Shown: positions 8,501 to 18,632, numbered from the stretch's first letter. The stretch is DNA of 64,000 bases from Candidatus Gastranaerophilales bacterium (GCA_944324845.1 CALUXX010000004.1:1-64000); one strand, 5' to 3'. The notes: generated by a model from the letters alone, not told the origin. Numbers and translations: made by a program.

Positions 8501-9058
8501 TAAATAAGCACAATTAACAATTCCATAATTAGAAATAAAAGATCCAGCAAAAACAGCTCCGGCAGTCATCGTCATACTTCTGGCAGATGAAACTAATGAG
8601 TTTGCTCTTTTTAATTCACTCATTGGTACAATATTAGGCAAAGCCGCCATTTTAGCAGGATAGAAAAACGCTGTTCCTATACCTAATAATAGAAAACTTA
8701 CATATACAAATAAATTACTTATTGGAAAATGCAATTTAAGAGTTGCATATAAAAATAATAAAAGAATCCCCAAACGATAAAATGTACTAAGAATCATCAT
8801 TTTTTTTCTTGAAATTTTATCAACAAGCATACCTGCTATAGGTGCACATACAAGAGATGGTAAATAGAAAAAGAAAAACACTAATGCAATAGCAGCACCA
8901 GGAGTTTCTGTTTTTAACATAATCAAAGCGATTGTCAAAATTAAAATAAACGCATCACCTAAATGCGATAATAATTGTCCAAGAAAAAAACTTATAAAAT
9001 TTCTTGTAAAAACTCTTGTTCCATCTTGATACATCCTAGCAATATTACCCATATTCAT
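5555..9058 (-). CDS. aas: LplT-like transporter / PlsC acyltransferase / acyl-ACP synthetase triple fusion
   Basis: A 1167-residue membrane protein with three parts. Residues about 1-410 are a major-facilitator transporter like lysophospholipid flippase LplT. Residues about 420-620 are a PlsC acyltransferase with NHTGHLDP near 440 and PEGRFTLDG further on. Residues about 640-1167 are an AMP-forming acyl-ACP synthetase with YTSGTTGNPKG near 781, GYGLTETSP near 954, FHTGDIG, and a C-terminal catalytic-loop Lys in LPKTSTRKVKRR. In E. coli lplT and aas are two genes that import lysophospholipid and re-acylate it; here they are one chain. It heads the lipid operon. A GGGG site lies 8 nt before the start, and a palindrome AATGATATCATT at 9096-9107 may be a control site. 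Confidence 0.92.
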   Translation of the reverse strand: MNMGNIARMYQDGTRVFTRNFISFFLGQLLSHLGDAFILILTIALIMLKTETPGAAIALVFFFFYLPSLVCAPIAGMLVDKISRKKMMILSTFYRLGILLLFLYATLKLHFPISNLFVYVSFLLLGIGTAFFYPAKMAALPNIVPMSELKRANSLVSSARSMTMTAGAVFAGSFISNYGIVNCAYLCVICYVLSIVLLGIVSIKKDDKKEGQTEEIGAIRFLQKHKKACDIIGLVVILSLINATFYSSMNAIATDTFKIGIQGLTKLQGLLGTGGCIGTIFTFFLARRLKFHKFLAFSFFGLAIAFATGGLCSTYNRAVLWLGVIGFFATCLQVVLDTIIQKSTHDSIRGKVFAFKGMVSTFANLTGTLVVSLGLDFNVEAIAIVQVIAYVCVLMAVFLILFDKDFRYFLLKATIGQLFLCLFRYKVEGIENLPKNGKVIIAGNHTGHLDPIIIQMATKRYLWFVTGPAAFKVPIIKHLLKFYNVLPLQFGHGLDAIEAGVNKLKSGEAVVIFPEGRFTLDGNLCKFNRGVSIMAQKADCPIIPFAIKGGFETWGKGKRLPRLFKHIVIQFGQPLYAKDKDEKEVTRELQKRVNFIKHSLDRRSRYSINKSQYSNFLELMQTKSDIYGQVKALSLKTKEGYEELAYIELSREAKHLANYLVETENVERGDRIAIISESRPEFGIGIFGIIQTGAITVPLDVKLTVPEHTHILNDCNPRFLLCSSHYLEHAIEVKNQVPSIEKIFVLDDEPRQYPEIPSISQLEADIDKSLCKERSLDETALIVYTSGTTGNPKGVMISFGNIYSQLKDFEKMFKLSSKNTLLSILPINHLLELDCGFFGMLYMGAKIVYIKSLNPKELTTTMKEKQITNMIVVPLVAKMLKNSIEKQIKKQPAYAQKMFSILYKLSKYAPRKVRRILFKSVIDGLGGKFECFICGGAPLENEVAEFFERLGIPVFQGYGLTETSPTISTNRYGHSKIGTVGQPLPSVNVKLAENGEILVSGSNVMQGYYNRPEATAEVIDEDGWFHTGDIGEIDKQGYIKITGRIKNMIVLGGGKKIFPEEVEAVLETSSIIKEVCVMSLKIKSGNKAGTEEVGAIIVPVDELQTKTDEELQKLLEGEVKRLSSENLAPYKTPTVVVLHREELPKTSTRKVKRRDLLQWYEAKEVVA

Positions 9059-9095
9059 AAAAATAACCCCAGCTCTTATAATTTAATACTCAAAT

Positions 9096-9107
9096 AATGA
9101 TATCATT
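9096..9107. promoter_or_regulatory. 12-bp perfect palindrome upstream of the lipid operon
   Basis: AATGATATCATT lies 38 nt before the aas-like start, between that gene and the rpoC2 terminator. Its position suits a repressor operator, but short AT palindromes also occur by chance. Confidence 0.3.
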
Positions 9108-9144
9108 TATTTATTATTATTGCTAATATGTAACGTTTTCAATA

Positions 9145-9175
9145 AAAAAGTTCCCATCAAAGACGGGAACTTTTT
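9145..9175 (-). terminator. terminator of the rpoBC operon
   Basis: The minus strand reads AAAAAGTTCCC, a 9-nt loop and GGGAACTTTTT followed by more T, about 20 nt after the rpoC2 stop. It separates rpoC2 from the lipid operon. Confidence 0.85.
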
Positions 9176-9195
9176 ATCATTTTAGCCTCTAAAGA

Positions 9196-12100
9196 TTAGT
9201 GCTCATCATCTACATCAAAATCAGGAGCGCCAAACATTCCTTCAATTTCTTCCAAAATTGCAGAAGGTTTTCTTGCTTGATTTCTTTGCGCTACTGCACG
9301 TTTTCTTTCTTCTCTATCACGTTCTTCATCGGCATTGATTAAGTGATGGAAGCCTGTACCTGCTGGGATTAAACGTCCGATAATTACGTTTTCTTTTAAT
9401 CCTCTTAGCATATCTCTCTTTCCTTCAACTGCTGCTTCTGTAAGAATTCTTGTTGTTTCTTGGAAAGATGCTGCTGAAATGAAACTTTCAGTATTCAATG
9501 ATGCTTTAGTAATACCTAATAGCATGTATTCACATACTGCAGGTTCTTTACCAGCTTCTTGTGCTAATTTGTTTTCTTTTTCGAAAGTTTGCATTTCAAT
9601 CAATTCGCCAGGTAACAAGTTTGTTCCACCTGCATCAATTACCTTAACTTTCTTAGTCATTTGACGAACAATGATTTCAATGTGCTTATCTGCAATTTCA
9701 ACACCTTGTGAACGATATACACGTTGTACTTCATCCACCAAATATTGTTGTGCAGCTTCCGGTCCGCATAATCTCATTACATCATGTGGGTTCATTGGAC
9801 CTGATGTTAATGGTTGACCTTTTGTAATCTTTTGTCCGTTTGAAACTATTACGTTTGAATCTATCGCGTATTTAATTTCTACAGATGATCCATCTTCGTC
9901 AACTAAGAACAATCTTGGTAATCCATCATCATCAATTTCGATTTTTGCTGTACCGTCATATTCTGCCAATATCGCACAATCTTTTGGTTTTCTACCTTCA
10001 AGTAATTCTTCTACTTTCGGAAGACCTTGAACGATATCGCCTGTTTTTTCTCTTTCAAATACCAATGTTGCAAGCAAATCGCCTCTTAGAACTAATGCTC
10101 CTGAGCCAATCTGTAACATTGTACCTGGGCTGATTAAGTATGGTCGTCCATTTCTTACTGAAACTGAACCCTTATTAACCGCGGTTACAACACCTGATAC
10201 AGGAGTTGTTTCACCACTTTCGGCTAAAACTTTATCAGTTGTTACAAAATCGCCTTTCTTAACGATTGCTTTACCTGATACAGAAACTACTGTTTCTGAA
10301 TTATCAGAAATTAAAAGAAGTCTTCTTACATCTTCTTCATTGCTCTTTATTGATGCTACCGCACTATTTACTGCTAATACTTGAGTTTTTGCAACCGGTG
10401 TTTTTGCATCAATAGTTTCACCATCTTTTACAAGTAGTTCTGTTTGAAGTGAAGATACTTTTGATGAACCTTCCATTTCACGACGAACTATCAAGTTTTC
10501 TAATACGACAATTCTTAAATTGCCTTGAGCATCAAGTTCTACCATACCTTTTAAGTGTGATAGATATCCTTGCATTTGAAGAACCAGACTTGTTCTTGTT
10601 ATTGTTGCACCATCAACATTTCTAACTCTTGCTCCGTCTTTGTATTGAAGTTGTGTTACTGGGATAATATCAATTAATTCATCTGTTGTATTGAAATGAA
10701 TTGATACATCTTTTTGTTCTACTTCTAATACTTGAACAGGTCTGATTAAAATTTGAATAGGTTGATTTGCGATAGATTCTTCATCTAGTGATAATGTAGA
10801 ATCTATTTCTTCATCCAAGTCATCAATTGGTAAATCATCTGCTAAAGAATCCATTATTGAAACAATTGATGTTTCTTTAACTTTAATACCTTCTGCAATC
10901 ACTGTACCTTTCTTAACTACTTCACCTTCATCAACTTTCAATTCGGAAATGCTTGATAATGTATGAACTTCACCAGGTCTGATTGTTATTTCATGAATTA
11001 CATCGTTGTATTCTTTAAATTCAACAACACCGTCAATATGGCAATAAACGTCTTTTACAATTTCAGTACCTGCTGTAACTGTTGCACCGTTTTCTACCAT
11101 TTTTAGTGTGCTGTCTTTATTAATTTGATGTATTTCTTCAGGTATAAATACAACCTTACCAGGTTTTGTAATAATTTGATTTTCATCAACTTCAACATCA
11201 ACATATCTTATTTCACCTGATGAAGAAACTGTACAATCATCATCAATAAGTTCGGCGATAATCATACCGTTTTCTACTGTTGTATCTACAGGTGCTTTTA
11301 CAATATATTTTTCGCCTGTTGAATCAACTGTCCATATTTGTTCTTTCTTAGTTTGTTCAAATACAGCATTTTCAGGTTGTAATGAAGCAATTACGATAGT
11401 TAATTCTTTACCTTGTACTATCTTTTTAATTGTCTTGCCATGAGATTTTACATCTTCAATAACAAGATCTTCACCAACTCTTACTTCACCACCGTGTTCT
11501 GATATTGTTAAAGTTTCAGCTAAAACGTCACCTTCTGCAACCTTTTCGCCATCTTTTACAAGAACTTTTGAACCACCAGGTAGTGTATATACATCGCCAC
11601 CTAATACCCAAATTACACCTTGTTTGTTAGTTGTTCTTGATACGTTTCCTTGTCTGTCTTTCTTTTCATCAGCTTTGAAGTCTTCAAATACGATTTCACC
11701 GCTTATATCAGCAAAGATATCTTTTGTTGCTTTTTCTGTTACACCTTGAGTTTGAGGTGAATGTTCTGCCATTTTATAGCCTTTTGCAACTTCCATACCA
11801 TCCTTGATGAACAATGTTGCCCCTGCTGGAATATGATATTTTGTTGTTCTCTTTTCACCTTTAACTTCGATATCTGCTTCGTACATAGAAACTTGTACGA
11901 TATCACCGTGACGTGTTCTCAATTCTCTTGCTTTAATCTTTGAACTTACAACACCGGCTTCACGTGCAACGATTTCTTTCTTTGCTTCTTTTACACCAAC
12001 CGCACCACCTGTGTGGAAGGTTCTCATTGTTAACTGTGTTCCAGGTTCACCAATTGATTGAGCTGCAATAATACCGATTGCTTCACCTATATCTACAAGT

Positions 12101-13041
12101 TTTTGAGTGGTCATCGCCCAACCATAACATTTTTGGCATACACCGTATTCCAAACCGCAAGTTAAACCTGAACGTACTTTTAATTCTTGCAAATCAAGAT
12201 TTGAAATTTTCTTGATTGCATCTCTGTCCATTGTAGTTCCTTTAGCTACTAGAACATTTCCGTCTGCATCTAATATATCTTGCGCTACAGTTCTGCCTAA
12301 CAATCTGTCAATCAAAGGTACTATTACCTTATCTCTTTCTGTGATTGCTTTTAAGTTAATATATTTTTCAGTATGGCAATCGTCTGCTCTGATAATTACA
12401 TCTTGAGCAACGTCAACCAAACGTCTTGTTAAGTATCCTGAGTCAGCTGTTTTCAACGCTGTATCTACAAGACCTTTTCTTGCACCGTATGATGAAATAA
12501 TATATTCGGTTACTGACAAGCCTTCTTTAAAGTTTGATTTAATCGGCAAGTCGATAATCTGTCCTTGTGCGTCTGCCATCAAACCACGCATACCTACTAA
12601 TTGTGATACCTGTGATAAGTTACCTCTCGCACCGGAGAATGCCATCATATATACCGGGTTTAATTTATCAAAGTTCTCTACCACTTGTTCTGTCAATTTT
12701 GCTGTTGTTTCTGACCAAGTATCGATAACCTTTGTATATCTTTCTACTTCTGTAATTTCACCCTTTAAGTATCTGTTTGTTGATTTTTCAATTTCATTTT
12801 CTGCTGATTTCAACAAATCCTTCTTGATTGACGGAACTGATAAGTCAGCTATTGAAATTGTTGTACCGGATATGGTTGCGTATTTATAACCAAGGTTTTT
12901 TAATGCGTTAGCTAATGCTGCTGCTTTTGCGCCACCGTATTCCAAATACATTTGACCCAACAATTTCTTCAAAGAACCTTTGTCCATTTGTTTGTTGATG
13001 AAATCAGGAGTTTTCTTTGTGTTTGTATATGTTTTTTCCAT
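9196..13041 (-). CDS. rpoC2: RNA polymerase subunit beta'' (RpoC2)
   Basis: This is the C-terminal part of the bacterial beta' subunit as a separate 1281-residue chain. The start corresponds to the secondary-channel region (LLGQMYLEYGG). A four-cysteine zinc site is made by Cys near 220 and CGLEYGVCQKC near 292-303. The trigger-loop region MRTFHTGGA lies near 337. A long insertion rich in beta-hairpin (barrel-sandwich hybrid) repeats fills about 370-1050, as in cyanobacterial RpoC2. The conserved end GRLIPAGTGFHHL is present near 1226. The rpoC1/rpoC2 split is a cyanobacterial-lineage trait. The ATG has an AAGGA site and lies 42 nt after rpoC1. Confidence 0.97.
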   Translation of the reverse strand: MEKTYTNTKKTPDFINKQMDKGSLKKLLGQMYLEYGGAKAAALANALKNLGYKYATISGTTISIADLSVPSIKKDLLKSAENEIEKSTNRYLKGEITEVERYTKVIDTWSETTAKLTEQVVENFDKLNPVYMMAFSGARGNLSQVSQLVGMRGLMADAQGQIIDLPIKSNFKEGLSVTEYIISSYGARKGLVDTALKTADSGYLTRRLVDVAQDVIIRADDCHTEKYINLKAITERDKVIVPLIDRLLGRTVAQDILDADGNVLVAKGTTMDRDAIKKISNLDLQELKVRSGLTCGLEYGVCQKCYGWAMTTQKLVDIGEAIGIIAAQSIGEPGTQLTMRTFHTGGAVGVKEAKKEIVAREAGVVSSKIKARELRTRHGDIVQVSMYEADIEVKGEKRTTKYHIPAGATLFIKDGMEVAKGYKMAEHSPQTQGVTEKATKDIFADISGEIVFEDFKADEKKDRQGNVSRTTNKQGVIWVLGGDVYTLPGGSKVLVKDGEKVAEGDVLAETLTISEHGGEVRVGEDLVIEDVKSHGKTIKKIVQGKELTIVIASLQPENAVFEQTKKEQIWTVDSTGEKYIVKAPVDTTVENGMIIAELIDDDCTVSSSGEIRYVDVEVDENQIITKPGKVVFIPEEIHQINKDSTLKMVENGATVTAGTEIVKDVYCHIDGVVEFKEYNDVIHEITIRPGEVHTLSSISELKVDEGEVVKKGTVIAEGIKVKETSIVSIMDSLADDLPIDDLDEEIDSTLSLDEESIANQPIQILIRPVQVLEVEQKDVSIHFNTTDELIDIIPVTQLQYKDGARVRNVDGATITRTSLVLQMQGYLSHLKGMVELDAQGNLRIVVLENLIVRREMEGSSKVSSLQTELLVKDGETIDAKTPVAKTQVLAVNSAVASIKSNEEDVRRLLLISDNSETVVSVSGKAIVKKGDFVTTDKVLAESGETTPVSGVVTAVNKGSVSVRNGRPYLISPGTMLQIGSGALVLRGDLLATLVFEREKTGDIVQGLPKVEELLEGRKPKDCAILAEYDGTAKIEIDDDGLPRLFLVDEDGSSVEIKYAIDSNVIVSNGQKITKGQPLTSGPMNPHDVMRLCGPEAAQQYLVDEVQRVYRSQGVEIADKHIEIIVRQMTKKVKVIDAGGTNLLPGELIEMQTFEKENKLAQEAGKEPAVCEYMLLGITKASLNTESFISAASFQETTRILTEAAVEGKRDMLRGLKENVIIGRLIPAGTGFHHLINADEERDREERKRAVAQRNQARKPSAILEEIEGMFGAPDFDVDDEH

Positions 13042-13083
13042 TCTAATTTTCCTTCAATTAGTTAATTTACACTGTTTTCACAC

Positions 13084-14793
13084 TTACGCAAGTGCTTTTC
13101 TGACTTCTTCGTTGAATATAATTCTACCAACTGTTGTTTCCAATCTTGCACCTTTTTCATCTCTTACAATGATCTTATCGTGAAGTTTGATTACTCCAAC
13201 TTCCAATGCTGATATTGCATCTTGGAAATTATAGAAATAACCTTTTACTTCTTGGTTTGCATCTTTGATTGTTGTCAAATAATACATTCCCAATACCATA
13301 TCTTGAGATGGTGTTACAATTGGTTTTCCGTTTGCAGGTGCCAGCAAGTTGTTTGTTGCTAACATCAACATTCTTGCTTCTGCTTGAGCTTCTATTGATA
13401 GAGGCACGTGAACCGCCATTTGGTCACCGTCAAAGTCAGCGTTGAATGCTGTACATACTAACGGGTGAAGTTGGATTGCTCTACCTTCCACCAATTTAGG
13501 TTCAAATGCTTGAATACCTAATCTGTGAAGGGTCGGTGCACGGTTCAACATTACCGGATGTCCGTCAATTACTTCTTCTAGAATATCCCAAACGATGTGT
13601 TCTGAACGTTCTATCTTTTTCTTCGCAGACTTGATATTTTGTACATAACCTCTTTCGATAAGTTTGTTTACTACAAACGGTTTGAACAATTCGATTGCCA
13701 TTTCTTTTGGCAAACCGCATTGGTTCAATTGAAGCGTAGGGCCTACTACGATTACTGAACGACCTGAGTAGTCTACACGTTTACCTAACAAGTTTTGACG
13801 GAAACGACCTTGCTTACCTTCAATAATGTTAGATAATGATTTCAATGCTCTGTTGTTTGGACCAACTACGGTTCTGCCGCGTCTGCCGTTATCTATCAAA
13901 GCATCTACTGCTTCTTGAAGCATTCTCTTTTCGTTTCTAACAATAATTTCAGGTGCACCCATTTCCAACAATCTTTGTAAACGGTTGTTTCTGTTTATTA
14001 CACGTCTGTATAAGTCATTCAAATCAGATGTTGCAAAACGTCCACCGTCTAATTGTACCATTGGTCTTAAATCTGGCGGAGTTACCGGTAGTACATCCAT
14101 TATCATCCAAGTTGGGTCTGTTTCTGATGAAATTAAGCTGTCTAATAATCTTAATCTCTTTATCAACTTAGATTTTTTCTGTACAGATGTTACATTTCCT
14201 GCTAATTCTGATCTGATTTCTTCTGCTAGAACTTTTATATCTATTTCTGATAACAATTCTTTTATGGCTTCTGCACCGATTCCAACTTTTAATGTTGATT
14301 CTTCGTTGCTTTCCATATATTCATCGTATTCATCTTCAGTTAGTAATTGTAATTTTCTGAAATCACTGTCACCACCATCGATTACTACGTAACTGTTAAA
14401 ATAGATAACTTGTTCTAAGTCTTTTAATGACATATCTAGTAGTAAGCCAAGATATGATGGAATACCTTTTAAGAACCAAATATGTGATACCGGTGCTGCT
14501 AATTTGATATGTCCCATTCTGTGACGACGTACTTTTGAATCTGTTACTTCAACTCCGCAACGTTCACAGATTATACCTTTGTGTCTTACTCTTTTATATT
14601 TTCCGCAATAACATTCCCAGTCCTTTGTTGGCCCGAAAATTCTTTCGCAGAATAAACCGTCTCTTTCCGGTTTCAAAGTACGGTAATTTATTGTTTCCGG
14701 TTTTGTTACTTCGCCGTGTGACCATTGAAGTATTCTCTCCGGAGATGCCATACTTATTCGTATATAATCAAAATAATCAATACTTGTAGACAA
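13084..14793 (-). CDS. rpoC1: RNA polymerase subunit gamma (RpoC1)
   Basis: This is the N-terminal part of beta' as a 569-residue chain, carrying the catalytic centre. The zinc-binding segment [19 protein letters not shown] is near residue 61, the switch/rudder region follows, and the absolutely conserved metal-binding [12 protein letters not shown] is near 448. Translation appears to start at TTG (14793), which has an AAGGAG site 8 nt upstream. It lies 18 nt after rpoB and is co-transcribed with it. The chain is shorter than the 620-680 residues usual in photosynthetic cyanobacteria but complete over the core, and rpoC2 follows. Confidence 0.97.
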   Translation of the reverse strand: MSTSIDYFDYIRISMASPERILQWSHGEVTKPETINYRTLKPERDGLFCERIFGPTKDWECYCGKYKRVRHKGIICERCGVEVTDSKVRRHRMGHIKLAAPVSHIWFLKGIPSYLGLLLDMSLKDLEQVIYFNSYVVIDGGDSDFRKLQLLTEDEYDEYMESNEESTLKVGIGAEAIKELLSEIDIKVLAEEIRSELAGNVTSVQKKSKLIKRLRLLDSLISSETDPTWMIMDVLPVTPPDLRPMVQLDGGRFATSDLNDLYRRVINRNNRLQRLLEMGAPEIIVRNEKRMLQEAVDALIDNGRRGRTVVGPNNRALKSLSNIIEGKQGRFRQNLLGKRVDYSGRSVIVVGPTLQLNQCGLPKEMAIELFKPFVVNKLIERGYVQNIKSAKKKIERSEHIVWDILEEVIDGHPVMLNRAPTLHRLGIQAFEPKLVEGRAIQLHPLVCTAFNADFDGDQMAVHVPLSIEAQAEARMLMLATNNLLAPANGKPIVTPSQDMVLGMYYLTTIKDANQEVKGYFYNFQDAISALEVGVIKLHDKIIVRDEKGARLETTVGRIIFNEEVRKALA

Positions 14794-14811
14794 TTTTAAT
14801 TCTCCTTATAT

Positions 14812-17800
14812 TTATAGATCGCCGCCAAAAGTAGTTGGTGTTTCAAAGAAGTTGATATTCAACAACTCTGAATCAACGTCAGATAATGTACGTTTTGGTG
14901 CTGATTTTCTCAAATCGTCCATATCTGTCATCAAGTCTACTTCTTGACCATCTTTTTTAGCTACTGTTATATCTAATCCGATACTTTGCAATTCTCTTAC
15001 AAGTACCTTGAATGATTCAGGAATTCCCGGTCTAGGAATATTGTCGCCTTTTACGATTGCTTCATATGCTCTGTTTCTTCCGTTAACATCATCTGATTTG
15101 ATTGTTAACATTTCTTGTAATGTATATGCTGCACCGTATGCTTCCAATGCCCAAACTTCCATTTCTCCAAATCTTTGGCCACCAAATTGAGCTTTACCAC
15201 CCAATGGCTGTTGTGTAACTAGTGAATAAGGACCGGTACTTCTTGCGTGAATCTTGTCATCTACAAGGTGAACAAGTTTCAAGAAGTATGTTAATCCTAC
15301 TGCTACCGGTCTATCAAATGGTTCACCGGTTCTTCCGTCGATTAACAATACTTTTCCGTCTTCGCCAACCCAATCACAACCAGATTCCTTGATTCCTCTA
15401 AGTAGTTCTGCTTTTGTTGCAATTTCTGATTGGTTTTCACCGTACATTTCATCGAACGCCGGAGCTTCGTAGTGATCACCGGTTAAGTATGATGCCAAGC
15501 CCAACAATAATTCATATGTTTGACCTACGTTCATACGTGATGGTACACCAAGTGGGTTCAATACGATATCTACAGGTGTTCCGTCTGGTAAGAAAGGCAT
15601 ATCTTCTCTTGGTAATATTCTTGATACGATACCTTTGTTTCCGTGACGTCCTGATAATTTATCACCTACTGATACCTTACGTTTTTGAGCGATATATACT
15701 CTGATTACTGTATTTGCACCTGGTGGTAATTCATCACCTTTTTCTCTGTCAAATACCTTAACGTCAAGTACTCTACCACCTTCTCCGTGAGGTACTCTTA
15801 GTGAATTATCTTTTACATCTCTTGCTTTTTCTGCAAAGATTGCTCTTAATAATTTTTCTTCTGGCGGATGTTCTGATTCACCTTTTGGTGTAACTTTTCC
15901 TACCAATATATCGTCTGCATAAACTCTAGCACCGATACGAACAATTCCGCGTTCATCCAAATGTCTCAATGCGTCTTCTGATACATTCGGAATTTCACGA
16001 GTAATTTCTTCCGGTCCTAATTTTGTTTGACGTGCTTCGATTTCTAATTTTTCGATGTGTAATGATGTAAATACATCATCGTGAACACATCTTTCTGATA
16101 ACAATATAGCATCTTCGAAGTTATAACCTTCCCAAGGCATATATGCTACCAAAATGTTTTTACCTAATGAAAGTTCTCCACCACATGTTGAAGCACCATC
16201 GGCAATTACATCGCCTACATGAACCTTATCGCCTTCGTGAACGATTGGTCTTTGGTTAATACATGTATCTTGGTTACTTCTTACATATTTCATTAATGTA
16301 TATATGTGTGGTTTGCCTTGAAGATCTCTTACTACGATTTCTTCACCAACAACTCTTTCAACCGTACCGTCTACATCTGCTACAATTACCATACCAGAGT
16401 CTTTTGCTACACGTGATTCAAGTCCTGTTCCTACTCTCGGTCTTTGTGTAATCAAAAGAGGTACCGCTTGACGTTGCATGTTTGATCCCATCAATGCACG
16501 GTTAGCATCATCGTGTTCAATGAATGGAATCATTGATGTCGCAACTGAGATAATCTGAATTGGACATACACCGACAAAGTCAACCTTTGATGCATCCGTC
16601 ATAATAAATTCAGAACGATATCTTGCAGGAACCATTGTTTCTACAAATCGTCTATCTTTTGTTAATTTAACGTCTGCAGGTGCGCAACGATAGTTTTCGT
16701 CAGCATCAGCTGTCATATATACAACTTCATCTGTTACAACACCGTCTTTTACTACAAAGAATGGTGATTCAATGAAGCCGTAATCGTTAACTTTTGCGTG
16801 TGTTGCTAATGAACCGATCAAACCTGCGTTTGGACCTTCCGGTGTTTCAATAGGACAAATACGTCCGTAGTGAGATGGGTGAATATCACGTACCGCAAAT
16901 CCGGCTCTTTCTCTTTGTAAACCACCAGGTCCTAATGCTGATATACGTCTTTTGTGTGTTAATTCAGCCAGTGGGTTTGTTTGATCCATGAACTGTGATA
17001 ATTGTGAACTTCCGAAGAATTCTTTCAATGATGCTACTAATGGTTTTGTGTTAAGTAAGTTCAATGGGGTTAATGTTTCTGAATCTTGAAGTGTCATTCT
17101 TTCTTTTACAATTCTTTCGATTCTTGATAAACCAACTCTGAATTGGTTTTGTAATAATTCACCTACTGAACGAATTCTTCTGTTTCCTAAGTGGTCAATA
17201 TCATCTAATTGACCTTCATCATATGTTAGGTTGATTAAATATTCGATTGTAGAAACAATATCTTCTACTGTCAAAGTTCTTTGGTTCTTTGGAATATTTA
17301 AGTTCAATTTTTTGTTTAATTTGTAACGACCTACACGACCTATATCATATTTCTTTTCATCAAAGAATCTTGATTCAAGAATTTGACGTCCGCCTTGTGG
17401 AGATGCAGGATCGCCCGGTCTTAATTTTTTATATAATTCAATTAATGCTTCATCGGTTGTTTCTGTAGGGTCTTTTTCAAGAGTTTTCTTTAAAAATTCA
17501 AAGTGAGTGAATTTAGACTCCATTTCAGAAACAGAAATACCCATAGCTTTTAACAAAGTTGTTGCTAAAATTTTTCTGTTTTTGTCAATCTTAACGTGAA
17601 TAATATCGTTAGAATCTGTTTCTATTTTTAACCATGCACCACGGTTTGGAATCATTGTTGCGTTATATAAACGTTTTCCGGTTGGTGATGGATCACACTT
17701 GAAGTATACACCTGGAGAACGTACAATCTGTGATACTATTACACGTTCTGCTCCGTTTACAATGAATGTACCTTTGTCTGTCATTGTAGGGATATCTCCA

Positions 17801-18132
17801 ATGTAAACTTCTTGTTCTTTAATTTCACCGCTGTCACGGTTTACTAATCTAATCATTACACGTAATTGCTTTGCATATGTTGCATCATGAATACGTGCTT
17901 CTTCTACTGTATACTTCGCATTGTCGAAAGTATAGTTAGGTAAGAAATGCAATTCTAATCTGCCTGTATAGTCTTTTATCGGAGAAAATGAAAGTAATTC
18001 TTCTTTCAAACCCTCTTTTAAGAACCATTCAAATGATTTTTTTTGCACTTCAATAAGGTCCGGTAAATCGTCCAATCGAGTATGTGGAATACCCATTGGC
18101 GTTACTCTTTTTGCATATTTTGTCTCAGACAT
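14812..18132 (-). CDS. rpoB: RNA polymerase subunit beta (RpoB)
   Basis: The 1106-residue beta subunit, about the cyanobacterial length and without the large insertions of proteobacterial RpoB. Recognisable blocks include the rifampicin region ([18 protein letters not shown]), the [14 protein letters not shown] block, [10 protein letters not shown] and the C-terminal [20 protein letters not shown]. The start is taken at ATG 18132, which has GAGG 7 nt upstream, and not at the preceding TTG. The promoter at 18321-18348 gives a leader of roughly 180 nt. The rplJ-rplL genes that usually precede rpoB are not here; an unrelated unknown gene lies upstream instead. Confidence 0.98.
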   Translation of the reverse strand: MSETKYAKRVTPMGIPHTRLDDLPDLIEVQKKSFEWFLKEGLKEELLSFSPIKDYTGRLELHFLPNYTFDNAKYTVEEARIHDATYAKQLRVMIRLVNRDSGEIKEQEVYIGDIPTMTDKGTFIVNGAERVIVSQIVRSPGVYFKCDPSPTGKRLYNATMIPNRGAWLKIETDSNDIIHVKIDKNRKILATTLLKAMGISVSEMESKFTHFEFLKKTLEKDPTETTDEALIELYKKLRPGDPASPQGGRQILESRFFDEKKYDIGRVGRYKLNKKLNLNIPKNQRTLTVEDIVSTIEYLINLTYDEGQLDDIDHLGNRRIRSVGELLQNQFRVGLSRIERIVKERMTLQDSETLTPLNLLNTKPLVASLKEFFGSSQLSQFMDQTNPLAELTHKRRISALGPGGLQRERAGFAVRDIHPSHYGRICPIETPEGPNAGLIGSLATHAKVNDYGFIESPFFVVKDGVVTDEVVYMTADADENYRCAPADVKLTKDRRFVETMVPARYRSEFIMTDASKVDFVGVCPIQIISVATSMIPFIEHDDANRALMGSNMQRQAVPLLITQRPRVGTGLESRVAKDSGMVIVADVDGTVERVVGEEIVVRDLQGKPHIYTLMKYVRSNQDTCINQRPIVHEGDKVHVGDVIADGASTCGGELSLGKNILVAYMPWEGYNFEDAILLSERCVHDDVFTSLHIEKLEIEARQTKLGPEEITREIPNVSEDALRHLDERGIVRIGARVYADDILVGKVTPKGESEHPPEEKLLRAIFAEKARDVKDNSLRVPHGEGGRVLDVKVFDREKGDELPPGANTVIRVYIAQKRKVSVGDKLSGRHGNKGIVSRILPREDMPFLPDGTPVDIVLNPLGVPSRMNVGQTYELLLGLASYLTGDHYEAPAFDEMYGENQSEIATKAELLRGIKESGCDWVGEDGKVLLIDGRTGEPFDRPVAVGLTYFLKLVHLVDDKIHARSTGPYSLVTQQPLGGKAQFGGQRFGEMEVWALEAYGAAYTLQEMLTIKSDDVNGRNRAYEAIVKGDNIPRPGIPESFKVLVRELQSIGLDITVAKKDGQEVDLMTDMDDLRKSAPKRTLSDVDSELLNINFFETPTTFGGDL

Positions 18133-18135
18133 CAA

Positions 18136-18314
18136 TTCACCTCATTTTAATAATGATGTACTACTATAAACGAATTTTCTAACTTAAGGCTGTTAACCCT
18201 CTACCTTTTCGGTAAATAACTGCAATTTCAGGGACTTGTAAAATCTTGCGAGTTGTACTTTATTTCTTGTTTTCGCAATTTAGGCACACTTCGCCCAACT
18301 TTACTTTTGCATGT
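18136..18314 (-). promoter_or_regulatory. long 5' leader of rpoB
   Basis: This gene-free leader precedes rpoB. Stems visible on the minus strand are AGTTG...CAACT enclosing GGC...GCC, TTGCGA...TCGCAA, and TACC-GAAAA-GGTA. I do not recognise a ribosomal-protein L10 leader or any riboswitch. The length suggests post-transcriptional control, but no run of T marks an attenuator. Confidence 0.35.
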
Positions 18315-18320
18315 TACTCC

Positions 18321-18348
18321 ATCTTATTACATCAATATTTGTAGTCAA
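18321..18348 (-). promoter_or_regulatory. probable rpoB operon promoter
   Basis: The minus strand has TTGACT, a 16-nt spacer and TAAGAT. The start site would fall near 18314, giving a leader of about 180 nt that contains several weak stems (TTGCGA/TCGCAA, TACC/GGTA, AGTTG/CAACT). Confidence 0.55.
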
Positions 18349-18416
18349 GTTAACACTCATTATTTTTGACAAAATTTTTGTAAAATTTGTAATAAAAATT
18401 TACACTAGGAGGTGCG

Positions 18417-18584
18417 ATTTATATACTTACACCTGAACATTTGATTATCACTGGGTTTCAGTGTCAAGTACCCGACAATATTATAGAAATTTGCCAAAAA
18501 CAAAAGGAACAGGAAAAATATGTTCCAATCCCTTTTGTAATCAAATATTCAGACCTTTTTATCAATAAAATGGATTTTATATAA
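18417..18584 (+). CDS. possible cryptic small ORF with a non-ATG start
   Basis: A strong AGGAGGT (18407-18413) is followed by an open frame of 55 codons to a TAA at 18582. No ATG, GTG or TTG lies at a proper distance: the frame offers ATT 4 nt after AGGAGG, ATA after 10 nt, or TTG at 18441. The predicted product (from the TTG: IITGFQCQVPDNIIEI, then a charged Lys/Glu/Gln stretch and a hydrophobic end) has protein-like composition. ATT starts are known for infC, where they serve autoregulation. It may instead be a gene remnant or chance; a hairpin CACTG/CAGTG lies inside it. Confidence 0.3.
   Translation: MYILTPEHLIITGFQCQVPDNIIEICQKQKEQEKYVPIPFVIKYSDLFINKMDFI
18501..18537 (-). terminator. 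possible terminator of the 18633 gene
   Basis: On the minus strand GGAACA pairs with TGTTCC across 9 nt, with outer CAAAA/TTTTG pairing interrupted by a bulge, and a T-rich tail follows. It lies about 100 nt after the stop of the upstream minus-strand gene and overlaps the possible small ORF. Confidence 0.4.
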
Positions 18585-18632
18585 ATTTAACAAAATTTTG
18601 ATTATATTTTATGCAAAATTTTTATATTTTTA

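Noticed and set aside
13953-14392. Plus-strand frames of 72 and 135 codons inside rpoC1
   Set aside because: Antisense shadows of a highly conserved gene, with no ribosome site or family match.
18136-18314. L10-type ribosomal leader before rpoB
   Set aside because: The stems do not show the expected kink-turn pattern and rplJ is absent. Kept only as an unassigned leader.
18411-18480. Riboswitch reading of the AGGTG/CACCT and CACTG/CAGTG stems
   Set aside because: No known aptamer core is recognisable and no gene follows on the plus strand apart from the doubtful small ORF.
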